Shown here one piece after another: positions 1 through 6,660 of a stretch of 11,070 bases of DNA. The translations under genes were made by a program, and so were the position numbers. Position 1 is the first letter of the stretch. Every line of letters starts with the position of its first letter. Source of the stretch: Planctomycetota bacterium. GTDB lineage: Bacteria > Planctomycetota > Phycisphaerae > WQYP01. The stretch lies in NCBI GenBank assembly GCA_021828925.1, contig JAJZCT010000051.1, positions 1-11,070 of the forward strand, given 5' to 3'. The notes below the pieces were generated by a model. That model did not search any database, had not been told where the DNA came from, and was given only the letters and a program-made list of their open reading frames with translations.

Positions 1-342
1 TGGCTGCTTTCGAGCGGAACGGTGGACTACTTCTACAATGACTGGATCGCAGCGGGCACACGCGATACGGAGGTCAGCAACGCCTCACAGGCAGTACTCT
101 GGTTCGATGAAGTATACAGCAATTGGGCCCCGAACGATTTTCCGCATCATCCCAGCCAGCCCGATCCATGGATTAATGTCAGCTACGTGGACGGTCATGC
201 CGATTCGGTCAAGTACTCCACGCTGCAAAGCAATTTCTATCTACTGGCCAACGGACAGGCAAATACGATCACGTCCTTCGGTTACACCAAATTCTGCACC
301 GATGGATGGTCGGTTCCATGGTGGCAGATCGGCGAGCCGTGA
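1..342 (+). CDS. Prepilin-like / H-X9-DG-type exported protein, C-terminal part (5' end outside window)
   Basis: The frame is open from the first base (reading W-L-L-S-S-G-T) and ends at TGA 340-342, so this is the 3' end of a gene that begins upstream. The visible ~113 residues include NVSYVDGHADSVKY, which resembles the C-terminal DG-H signature of the prepilin-type processing-associated H-X9-DG proteins, abundant in Planctomycetota, Verrucomicrobiota and Lentisphaerota. Those proteins carry a type IV pilin-like N-terminal cleavage/methylation segment and are thought to form pseudopilin-like surface structures. That N-terminus lies outside the window. The spacing from the nearest upstream histidine to DG is 13 rather than 9 residues, so the match is to the general pattern, not the strict motif. 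The mature tail is rich in Trp, Asn, Asp and Ser, as expected for an exported protein. Family assignment is inference from the tail only. Confidence 0.6.
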   Translation, partial: WLLSSGTVDYFYNDWIAAGTRDTEVSNASQAVLWFDEVYSNWAPNDFPHHPSQPDPWINVSYVDGHADSVKYSTLQSNFYLLANGQANTITSFGYTKFCTDGWSVPWWQIGEP

Positions 343-353
343 TTCCATTTAAC

Positions 354-393
354 CCGCCGGGGTGCCGTGCTGATTCAAGCACGGTGCCGGCGG
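354..393 (+). terminator. Strong GC-rich hairpin after the prepilin-like gene; possible terminator
   Basis: A left arm at 354-370 and a right arm at 379-393 pair over about 15 bp, with two G-U pairs and a 2-nt bulge, around an 8-nt loop (TGATTCAA). It starts 12 nt after the stop codon of the first gene. There is no uninterrupted T tract directly behind it; the first T-rich stretch (GTTTGATATTTT) begins about 14 nt later. It may terminate transcription or protect the 3' end of the upstream mRNA. Confidence 0.45.
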
Positions 394-436
394 CACGGCG
401 GTCCTGGTTTGATATTTTCCTCTGTACGAGTTCATC

Positions 437-2422
437 ATGCGAATATTGAGTCGTCGAAATGTTTCAGCAATCACGATAGCCTGCGGCGTCATAACGATGG
501 CTGCAACCGGCAGTTCGCTGATTGCGGGCACAAATGCCGCGGCGGAGCAAAGCCCCCTGCCGTTCGTGAGCACATCCGGCACGCACTTTACGGCTGGAGG
601 CAAGCCGATTGTTCTGCGCGGATGCAATCTGGGGTGCTGGCTTTTGTTTGAACCGTGGATGCACGCATGGCATTATCCCGATCAATATTCCGTTGAACAG
701 ATTTTCAAAAAGAGGTTCGGTGCCGCCGCCGAGCATCATCTGATGCAGGTGTATCGATCCAATTTTATCCGCAATCGTGATTTCAAACTCATCCGCAGAT
801 TTCATTTTAACGTTGTGCGGGTTCCATTTAACTATCAATTGCTGGAACATACCCATGCGCCCTATGCCTTGCGCCGACATGCTTTTTATTGGCTGGATCG
901 TGCCGTAGCGCTGGCGGCGAAGAATCATATTTATGCCATTTTGGATATGCACGCGGCCCCCGGACGGCAAAGCATTGACGGCCCCACCGGACGGATCAAA
1001 CGCGACAGACTCTGGAAGAGTCGCATCGATCAGGAACGAACCATTGACTTATGGCGGGCCATTGCGGCACATTTCCATGGCAACCCCACCGTTGCCGGTT
1101 ACGATCTGCTCAATGAACCCTACGGCAACTTTCATCAGAATATGGCCCCCAAACTCCTGGCCCTGATGCCGCGCATCTATAGCGCCGTGCGCAGCGTGGA
1201 TCATCGCCACATCATGTTTATGCCCAATCTGCTTTCCGGCTCGGTGCGATTCTGGGGCAGCCCGGCATCGCACGGATGGAAGCATGTGGCGTATACATCG
1301 CATTTTTATCCCGGTCTTTTTGGGGACCAACCGGGACTTGGAACCATGGCATGGTTTATCAAACGTCGAATTCCGTCGATGGAAGCCTTCTGCAAATCGG
1401 CTCGCGTTCCATTTTATGTCGGTGAATTCAATGTGGTGCTGAATCAGAGCGGCGGTCCGGCCATGATGCGAAAGGATTACGATACGTTTGCCGCCAATGG
1501 CTGGGCAGCGACGATGTGGAGCTATAAACTCATTAAGCCGCAGGGTGGGGCCACCGATAATTCCTGGTACATGGTGTCCAATCGTAACAACGTACCGGCG
1601 ATTTCCGTGCGGCACAGCAGCAAGTCACACATTTTGGCTTATTTCAAATCGATGGGCACCATTGCATTGGCTATAAATCGTCCACTGCTGGACGCACTGA
1701 CCAGTCGCCGCGCGCCCAGACTGGATCTGCCCTATGTCGCGCCAGCGCCGGTACTGCCAACGCACGTTCCACACGGCATTGCCATCCGCAATTGGAGGCA
1801 GGCCGACATCGGTGGTGCCAAGTCTGGCGGACAAAAACTGACCAAGGGCTATTTGGCCGTCTACGGAAGCGGGACGGATATTTTTAATCGCCACGATTCA
1901 TTTCATTTCCTGTACCGCCGCACAACAGCGAGCTTTTCACTTTCGGCAACACTCACGCAACTGCTGCAAAGCAGTCAATGGGCCAAAGCGGGCTTGATGC
2001 TGCGCGCATCAGAAGCCCCGGATTCGGCGTTTGCGATGATAAACGCCATTCCCGGAAATATGGTCGCCTGGACGTGCCGACCGGTGAATGGTGCAAATGT
2101 TATCCAGACCATGGCCCCGATCTCGGGCTTTCCCGTGCGGCTGAAGCTGGTGCGAACCGGCGATACGGTAAGCGGATTTTATCGTCCATTGTCGGGAAGC
2201 TGGAAAAAGCTTGGATCCATCCGGACTGCGAAAGATACAAAAATGCGGCAGGCGGGCTTCGCGGTGTTAAGCCATAAGTCGTGGGCGTATACGTGTGCCC
2301 GCTTCAGTGCCATTACACTGAGAATATCCGGTCGGGCGGTGGTTAAAATTGCGGCCCGGCAACCCAGGCATCGATCTGATCTCATGGCAGTGGCACCGGC
2401 GGGCGTCGCCACCAACAAGTGA
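437..2422 (+). CDS. Secreted GH5 glucanase (exo-1,3-glucanase-like) with C-terminal DUF1349-like beta-sandwich
   Basis: A 661-residue exported glycoside hydrolase. Residues 1-36 form a signal peptide (basic start, hydrophobic core, probable cut after NAAA). Residues ~45-410 are a GH5 (BglC-type) TIM barrel. RGCNLGCWLLFEPW (61-74) and DMHAAPG (170-176) match the signatures of exo-beta-1,3-glucanase-like GH5 members. R128 in NVVRVPF, the acid/base E227 in LLNEP, H289, the nucleophile E330 in YVGEF and W361 are all in place, so the enzyme looks active. A linker (~425-450) leads to a second domain (~451-630), with ADIG, YGSGTDI, FHFLYR and WAKAGLMLR motifs typical of the DUF1349-like concanavalin-A fold often attached to secreted hydrolases. 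The last ~30 residues are basic and Ala-rich. No good Shine-Dalgarno precedes the ATG at 437; the start was chosen because it gives a complete signal peptide. The substrate is probably a beta-1,3-glucan, but other beta-glucans cannot be excluded. Confidence 0.87.
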   Translation: MRILSRRNVSAITIACGVITMAATGSSLIAGTNAAAEQSPLPFVSTSGTHFTAGGKPIVLRGCNLGCWLLFEPWMHAWHYPDQYSVEQIFKKRFGAAAEHHLMQVYRSNFIRNRDFKLIRRFHFNVVRVPFNYQLLEHTHAPYALRRHAFYWLDRAVALAAKNHIYAILDMHAAPGRQSIDGPTGRIKRDRLWKSRIDQERTIDLWRAIAAHFHGNPTVAGYDLLNEPYGNFHQNMAPKLLALMPRIYSAVRSVDHRHIMFMPNLLSGSVRFWGSPASHGWKHVAYTSHFYPGLFGDQPGLGTMAWFIKRRIPSMEAFCKSARVPFYVGEFNVVLNQSGGPAMMRKDYDTFAANGWAATMWSYKLIKPQGGATDNSWYMVSNRNNVPAISVRHSSKSHILAYFKSMGTIALAINRPLLDALTSRRAPRLDLPYVAPAPVLPTHVPHGIAIRNWRQADIGGAKSGGQKLTKGYLAVYGSGTDIFNRHDSFHFLYRRTTASFSLSATLTQLLQSSQWAKAGLMLRASEAPDSAFAMINAIPGNMVAWTCRPVNGANVIQTMAPISGFPVRLKLVRTGDTVSGFYRPLSGSWKKLGSIRTAKDTKMRQAGFAVLSHKSWAYTCARFSAITLRISGRAVVKIAARQPRHRSDLMAVAPAGVATNK

Positions 2423-2494
2423 CCGGAATGGCATTTTCAAACGGCCTCGACGGCAGGATCTGTTGCCGAACGTGGCGAAGAAAGGAGCGAGAAT

Positions 2495-2515
2495 ATGAAC
2501 TTGTACAGCACCTAG
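2495..2515 (+). CDS. Possible six-codon leader ORF ahead of the PEP-CTERM gene
   Basis: AAAGGAG at 2481-2487 is followed, 7 nt later, by ATG at 2495, then five codons and TAG (peptide MNLYST). The Shine-Dalgarno is better than that of the neighbouring GH5 gene. The stop codon lies within the hairpin region at 2508-2529. No amino acid is repeated, so classical attenuation by starvation is not indicated. It may equally be chance or a gene remnant. Confidence 0.2.
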   Translation: MNLYST

Positions 2516-2529
2516 CGCAAATGGTGCGC
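2508..2529 (+). other. Two overlapping, mutually exclusive small hairpins in the leader of the PEP-CTERM gene
   Basis: GCACC (2508-2512) can pair with GGTGC (2523-2527), while GCGCA (2515-2519) can pair with TGCGC (2525-2529). The right arms overlap, so both cannot form together. Each stem is only 5 bp. The rest of the 153-nt gap between the GH5 and PEP-CTERM genes shows no convincing promoter or terminator. Confidence 0.25.
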
Positions 2530-2564
2530 AGCATTGATTGTAGTGAATTGTGCATAATTTTTCT

Positions 2565-2569
2565 GGAGG
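2565..2569 (+). promoter_or_regulatory. Strong ribosome binding site of the PEP-CTERM gene
   Basis: GGAGG (in TGGAGG) lies 6 nt before the ATG at 2576 and fixes the start of the 301-residue protein. Confidence 0.85.
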
Positions 2570-2575
2570 TTTATC

Positions 2576-3481
2576 ATGAATCACAAATTGTTCTTATCAG
2601 CATCCATTGCAGTTGCGTTAGCGGCGGCCGGGATCAACACTTCAGCAGCCCATGCCACAGCGCTGGCCAACCCGCAAGTTGCCAGCGACAGTGCGGCCAA
2701 TTATTCCGGCAGCTTTAACGGCAATAATTCGGGCACCGGCTTCGGTGCCTGGAATGTAAATTTCGCCTATACCGGCCCTTCCGGAGCGGGTGGTGGAGGC
2801 GGCAGCTTCGTCGGCACCAACAGCGGCATCGCCACATCGACACCCGCATTTGATATCTATGTTTATCCAGGCAGCGGAGGTGATACCGGATTGAACACAG
2901 ATATTACCACGGCCACGCGATCCTTTAATTCCGCCCTGACCGCGGGTCAGACATTCACCACCGATTTAAGTCTTGACAACGGCAACACCAGCACATCTGT
3001 TGCCAATACCAACCCCAGTACCGCGGATTCCAATATGGGTTTTGCTCTGCTGGATTCTTCGGGAAAGGTTCTGTTTTCGATGATCTGCTTTGGGGGCGGC
3101 GAATATTGGGCGTCCGATGGCACCAATAGCGGAGCATATTTTGAGCCGGCCTCCGGCAATATTCTCTATAATTATCATGCCGATGACACCTTTGCTTTCA
3201 CCTTGCTGAATGCCGCGGGCAACTACAGTCTAACGGCCAGCGGCAATATCGGCGGAGGCAGCCCGACAAGCTTTACCGGCAGTATTAACATGTCTACCGG
3301 CGGACCGACACAGGTGCAATATATTGATAATAACGGCGGCAACGGCAGCGACGTGCAATGGAGCACCATGTCCATTACCAGCACACCGGTGCCTGAACCG
3401 GCCATGCTGGGTCTGGCGGCGCTCAGCGGTGCGGCACTGTTGATGATCAGGCGGCCCCATCGCCGTAAAGCCAATGTGTGA
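2576..3481 (+). CDS. PEP-CTERM sorting-domain exported protein
   Basis: A 301-residue protein with an N-terminal signal peptide (residues 1 to about 27, cut near AHA). The central region (~40-268) is rich in Gly, Ser, Thr and Asn. It begins with a GTGFGAWNV segment and contains SFVGTNSGI, TRSFNSALTAGQTF, GFALLDSSGKVLF and YSLTASG elements. These resemble a beta-sandwich module common in exported proteins of Planctomycetota and Verrucomicrobiota. The C-terminus is a textbook PEP-CTERM signal: VPEP at 272-275, a hydrophobic helix (~276-291) and the basic tail RRPHRRK. Such signals are processed by exosortase (EpsH family) at the inner membrane, often in exopolysaccharide-producing bacteria; no exosortase gene is in this window. 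The gene has its own strong Shine-Dalgarno and a strong terminator, so it may be a separate transcript from the GH5 gene 153 nt upstream. Its role is unknown; surface matrix or glucan-associated functions are only guesses. Confidence 0.88.
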   Translation: MNHKLFLSASIAVALAAAGINTSAAHATALANPQVASDSAANYSGSFNGNNSGTGFGAWNVNFAYTGPSGAGGGGGSFVGTNSGIATSTPAFDIYVYPGSGGDTGLNTDITTATRSFNSALTAGQTFTTDLSLDNGNTSTSVANTNPSTADSNMGFALLDSSGKVLFSMICFGGGEYWASDGTNSGAYFEPASGNILYNYHADDTFAFTLLNAAGNYSLTASGNIGGGSPTSFTGSINMSTGGPTQVQYIDNNGGNGSDVQWSTMSITSTPVPEPAMLGLAALSGAALLMIRRPHRRKANV

Positions 3482-3507
3482 ACTCGTCGCGACCCCTCCC
3501 ACGCGAC

Positions 3508-3545
3508 AAATCGTGGCGATGAAACAGCATCGCCACGATTTTTTT
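3508..3545 (+). terminator. Intrinsic terminator of the PEP-CTERM gene at the convergence point
   Basis: A perfect 14-bp stem (3508-3521 with 3528-3541), a 6-nt loop (AAACAG), and a run of seven T (3539-3545) on the plus strand. It starts 26 nt after the PEP-CTERM stop. It touches the stop codon of the convergent DUF4159 gene (TAA at 3544-3546 on the minus strand). In the minus direction the hairpin is followed by only three T, so it should work less well there, though it may serve both transcripts. Confidence 0.92.
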
Positions 3546-5865
3546 ATTTATGATGCCCGGCCGCATATAGAATTATGTTGCGTGCCAGAGCCTGGGCTGA
3601 TTTGGGCATATATCCTTTGATGCCCCATGTCGTTGTGCCCAGCAATCCGCTGGTTATGTCGTCGGGCGAGTATACCAGAACCCAGCGGCCGGATTTTTTC
3701 AGCCCCAGAAGATCAGGCTTGGATTTGGCGTATCCCGCCATCGCGGTGCGCCGATATTGAACCTTGACAGCATCGATTCCTCCGGGCATTTTTCCGGTAT
3801 AGATCGAACCATTCATCGGCAGCGTTTGCAGCGGCAGACCCGGATAAAGCGCCGCCATCAGGCGTATGATTGAGTCGGTAAATGCCGGCTTGCCTCCAAC
3901 GGACTCGGCGAACAGCATTCCTCCGGAAGCGATGTAGTGCCGTATGGCGGCAATTTGAGCGTTGGAAAAGTTGACTTCGCCGGTACCGGCAAGATGCAGC
4001 AGCGCGATATCGGCGGCATTGAGCTGGCGACTGGTTACCGTTTGAATTTTCAACCGGGTGTGAAAGTTCCTCCGGGCCAAAGCCGCCATTCGCGGCCACG
4101 CGCCCGGTTCGGGGTTCCAGTTGCCGGAATATTTCAGTTCGCCCATCGTGATGCTTCGCGATACGGAACGATGGGATTTGGGGATATAGAGAGATTGCAG
4201 ACGATTACCGAGAAAACCCTTGCCCGTTGCATACAGATACAAATTCAGCGGGAATTCCCAGCACCGTTTTTGAGAATAGAATCGCGCCTGCCACACGCGG
4301 GCAAGGTCTAATGTGCTGACCAGCCAGAGTTCCCGGATCCCATTGGAAAGGCCCAGTATCGGAAAATAGAAGTGATACCATGGTTGCATGTTAAACAGCG
4401 GATTTTTCGCGGTAAGGAGGTGGAATTCATAACGCTTTTTTACCACCCGTTCTCCAAGACGGATCATCGCACTACGGAAGCGTTGGGAACTGCCGTCGCA
4501 GTTGCAGAAGACCATGCCGCCGGCGTCGATGTAGGCCCGCAATTTGTGCACCTCCGCGGAGGTAAACTTGGGGAGTTGACTTCCGGAGATGTAAAGAATT
4601 GGAGAATCCAGCCAGCTTGCCGTCGGCGAGTTGATATTGACAACCTGCCAATTCAAATTGGATTCCGTTTGATTACTGACCCAACTGGTTACATTGGCCA
4701 CATCGCGCTGGCGGCCGTTCCATTGACCGTAGAATTTTGGGGAATACTGCAGCTTGTTCATGAATACCGGATTGAGTCCGCGGTCCAGAATCAGTAACGC
4801 GTATGCGGTATTGATTACGGGCGATGACCCCCAGAAATCGCCGGGCCAGCTACCATCGGCATTTTGATTATGCACCAGCGTGCTGGCGTAGTCACGATAC
4901 CAATTATGCGAGCCGAAATACTTCAACCCCGAGGCCAGGCCAGCGCGTTCAACCGCGTACATCGCATATTCATCGGTTTCCGCAGGATCGAAATTCCGCC
5001 CCATCCAGCGCAAAGCGGAGACAATGGCCGGGTCGGGTCTGGCTCTGAGATTTACGCGCCCCGTGGAGAGAAATTCATCGTCGATAAATAAACTGGCCAG
5101 CCCGGCTGGCGTAAATGTTGCCGCGCGACCAGCGCTTGGCGTGGTTGGCACCCCGGCAAATCCAAAATATCCCCATGTGCCATCGCTATGCTGGCTCACG
5201 CGCCAATGCCTGGCGGTCAACCGCCAGTACAATGCCGGCACCGCGAGCCCGTCATGGGCACAAGCCCACATGCCCAGCAGGCCGTACTGGCTGTTGGAGT
5301 TGTCCCAATTGCCGGGTATATCGGGGAATTTTTGCGGCCCCCGCGAGTACCAGGCATACGAGTACGCGCCATCGCGATGCAGACTGCGCAACAGAAACTG
5401 TTCGTCCGCCTTGAGCACAACCCGATATTGCGGTCGCTTCGGCAGCAGTGTGAAGACTCCGGCCTGAAATGCCGCCTGATAGGTGGTATGCCCCCGAATG
5501 CCCGCCAAAAATTTGATGGCCCCGTGAAGCGGTTGCTTGAAAATTCCAAGTTCCGGCAAGGCCAATGTGCCCTGCACCGTCAGCAACGATTCGGTTACCA
5601 GGGCCGTTTCCGCGCCATAAACTCCGGATTCATGCGCCGGATCGTTGAATATTCCGGCGCGAATGCCCGTTTCCCAATAGTGTTTCCCATCACGCTGCGA
5701 AAGCAAATAGCGCACCCCGCGCTTGATGGCCCGGACCACTTCGTGACTGGTGACGCGCGGAGAACCCGCGGCAGAACCCACGGAGAGGCTCATGGCCAGA
5801 GCGACCGCCAACACGCGGCCATTCAAGGCCGCATTTCCGCTGAAGCGCAGGGGTTTTTTATTCAT
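3544..5865 (-). CDS. Exported squalene-cyclase-like toroid protein with two DUF4159-type domains
   Basis: A 773-residue protein. Residues 1-35 form a signal peptide (hydrophobic core VLAVALAMSLSVGSAAG). Residues ~38-365 look like an alpha/alpha toroid of the squalene-hopene-cyclase/prenyltransferase type. Its QW-like repeats are SQHSDGTWGY (224-233), QNADGSWPGDFW (334-345), and weaker copies near 57-64 and 163-172. Residues ~373-560 and ~574-770 are two copies of a DUF4159-like domain. Each has an ADI/SPI-hydrophobic-strand-G segment (LYISGS and LLHLAGT), then LRAYIDAGGMVF (442-453) or IRHYIASGGMLF (641-652), then a C-terminal strand and LYATGKG or LYAAGHH. The catalytic DxDD-type motif of true cyclases was not seen, so enzymatic cyclisation is unlikely. 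Related toroid-DUF4159 proteins are common in Planctomycetota and have no settled function. The gene follows the small beta-sandwich gene by 97 nt with no clear promoter or terminator between them, so it may belong to the same transcript. The Shine-Dalgarno is weak (GTGGATGG directly before ATG); the start is supported by the signal peptide. Confidence 0.85.
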   Translation of the reverse strand: MNKKPLRFSGNAALNGRVLAVALAMSLSVGSAAGSPRVTSHEVVRAIKRGVRYLLSQRDGKHYWETGIRAGIFNDPAHESGVYGAETALVTESLLTVQGTLALPELGIFKQPLHGAIKFLAGIRGHTTYQAAFQAGVFTLLPKRPQYRVVLKADEQFLLRSLHRDGAYSYAWYSRGPQKFPDIPGNWDNSNSQYGLLGMWACAHDGLAVPALYWRLTARHWRVSQHSDGTWGYFGFAGVPTTPSAGRAATFTPAGLASLFIDDEFLSTGRVNLRARPDPAIVSALRWMGRNFDPAETDEYAMYAVERAGLASGLKYFGSHNWYRDYASTLVHNQNADGSWPGDFWGSSPVINTAYALLILDRGLNPVFMNKLQYSPKFYGQWNGRQRDVANVTSWVSNQTESNLNWQVVNINSPTASWLDSPILYISGSQLPKFTSAEVHKLRAYIDAGGMVFCNCDGSSQRFRSAMIRLGERVVKKRYEFHLLTAKNPLFNMQPWYHFYFPILGLSNGIRELWLVSTLDLARVWQARFYSQKRCWEFPLNLYLYATGKGFLGNRLQSLYIPKSHRSVSRSITMGELKYSGNWNPEPGAWPRMAALARRNFHTRLKIQTVTSRQLNAADIALLHLAGTGEVNFSNAQIAAIRHYIASGGMLFAESVGGKPAFTDSIIRLMAALYPGLPLQTLPMNGSIYTGKMPGGIDAVKVQYRRTAMAGYAKSKPDLLGLKKSGRWVLVYSPDDITSGLLGTTTWGIKGYMPKSAQALARNIILYAAGHHK

Positions 5866-5963
5866 CCATCCACACCGCCATGACAGAGAAACGCGAACTT
5901 GCGAGCCGTTTACATATACACAATCAAACGCGATTACCGCACATTCGGCGGGCTAAACAATGG

Positions 5964-6602
5964 TTATTTCCGGTATTCAATTTTGTCAAGATAAAACGTA
6001 AACGGCTTACCATTGGCGGCGGCGGCCGTCCAGAAAAAGCCCACCACAATGCGCTTGAGGTCTTTGCCCTTCAGGCTGATGGAATATTTTTTCCAGTGCG
6101 TGGTTAATGTGACATCGCGCTTTGCTTTCGCGGTGTCATGGTATTTTTTATTGGATCCGATCAGACCGAATCCGAAAGTAACCACCTGCCCGGCTTTCTT
6201 TCCGCGGGCCCAGAATGAGAGCGTTTTGGCACCGGTAAGATTAAAGCCTCCGGACTGATCGCCCCAGTTATTGGCGGGGTTCTGCCAGGCAATGCCGCCC
6301 CACCCGCTGCTGGAGGTATATTGGATTTTCAAGCAGTTGCTGTTGCCCTTGCGGGGGTGCGTGGTGCAATTACCGTCGTATTTGATGGCGGAGGGATTAC
6401 CCATCCAGCCCGCGGGGATGTAGGGCGATTGCCCCTGCCCATCGGAATAAATCACCAGAGGAAGCGACACCTTGGCCCCGGCTTGTTTGCCCGCGGCCAG
6501 AGATTGCCGATTCACCAGGCCGACGATCGCGACAACTGCCAGAAGCATGGCCAGCAAACCCGTTTGCGAACGTGTCAGCATGGAAGAACCTGTGGTCAAC
6601 AT
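5964..6602 (-). CDS. Small exported beta-sandwich (carbohydrate-binding-like) protein, paralog of the GH-A enzyme's C-terminal module
   Basis: A 212-residue protein made of a signal peptide (residues 1 to about 37, ending LAA) and one domain (~47-212). That domain is roughly 60% identical, by eye, to the last 163 residues of the adjacent GH-A hydrolase. Shared segments include IPAGWMGN, SSSGWGGIAWQNPAN, NLTGA, FWARGK, HWKKYSISL, LKRI and PFTFY. The pattern (G-W-aromatic core, FWARGK, final FYLDKIEY strand) suits a galactose-binding-like or CIA30/CBM11-like jelly roll. There is no catalytic domain, so a glucan-binding role is inferred rather than shown. AAGGAG 8 nt before the ATG at 6602 supports this start over the internal Met at residue 8. 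The gene lies 58 nt after the GH-A gene with no terminator between, so the two are probably co-transcribed. It likely arose by duplication of the neighbour's 3' end plus acquisition of a signal sequence. Confidence 0.82.
   Translation of the reverse strand: MLTTGSSMLTRSQTGLLAMLLAVVAIVGLVNRQSLAAGKQAGAKVSLPLVIYSDGQGQSPYIPAGWMGNPSAIKYDGNCTTHPRKGNSNCLKIQYTSSSGWGGIAWQNPANNWGDQSGGFNLTGAKTLSFWARGKKAGQVVTFGFGLIGSNKKYHDTAKAKRDVTLTTHWKKYSISLKGKDLKRIVVGFFWTAAAANGKPFTFYLDKIEYRK
5967..6464 (-). repeat. Duplicated module, copy A (stand-alone protein)
   Basis: Encodes residues ~47-212 of the small exported protein. It matches copy B at 6664-7152 in protein sequence along its whole length. DNA identity is retained in patches; for example the same 19 bases occur at 6082-6100 and 6776-6794 of the plus strand. 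The two copies are direct repeats in the same orientation, about 0.7 kb apart. Confidence 0.85.
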
Positions 6603-6610
6603 GAGTGATA

Positions 6611-6616
6611 CTCCTT
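6611..6616 (-). promoter_or_regulatory. Ribosome binding site of the small exported beta-sandwich gene
   Basis: On the minus strand AAGGAG lies 8 nt before the ATG at 6602-6600. It decides between the two possible starts (Met1 and Met8), since nothing comparable precedes Met8. Confidence 0.8.
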
Positions 6617-6660
6617 ATTTAAAGTGGTGTACTTAGTTTAATGCACCCATTTTAATGGCA

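Noticed and set aside
2450..2466. CGGCA/TGCCG inverted repeat after the GH5 gene as a terminator
   Set aside because: Only about 5 bp of stem and no T tract.
2534..2558. TTGATT and CATAAT as a promoter for the PEP-CTERM gene
   Set aside because: The spacer is only 13 nt and transcription would begin at the ribosome binding site, so it is not a credible sigma70 promoter.
3544..5865. Calling the toroid protein a squalene-hopene cyclase
   Set aside because: The QW-like repeats are present but no DxDD catalytic motif was seen, the toroid is short, and the protein is exported and fused to DUF4159 domains.
5188..5883. 231-codon plus-strand ORF opposite the DUF4159 gene
   Set aside because: It is antisense to a well-supported gene with signal peptide and recognisable domains; its translation is rich in Arg, Pro, His and Gln, as expected for a shadow frame.
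6603..6660. CCATT-AA-AATGG palindrome between the GH-A and small beta-sandwich genes as a terminator
   Set aside because: The stem is 5 bp with a 2-nt loop and there is no following T tract, so co-transcription is more likely.
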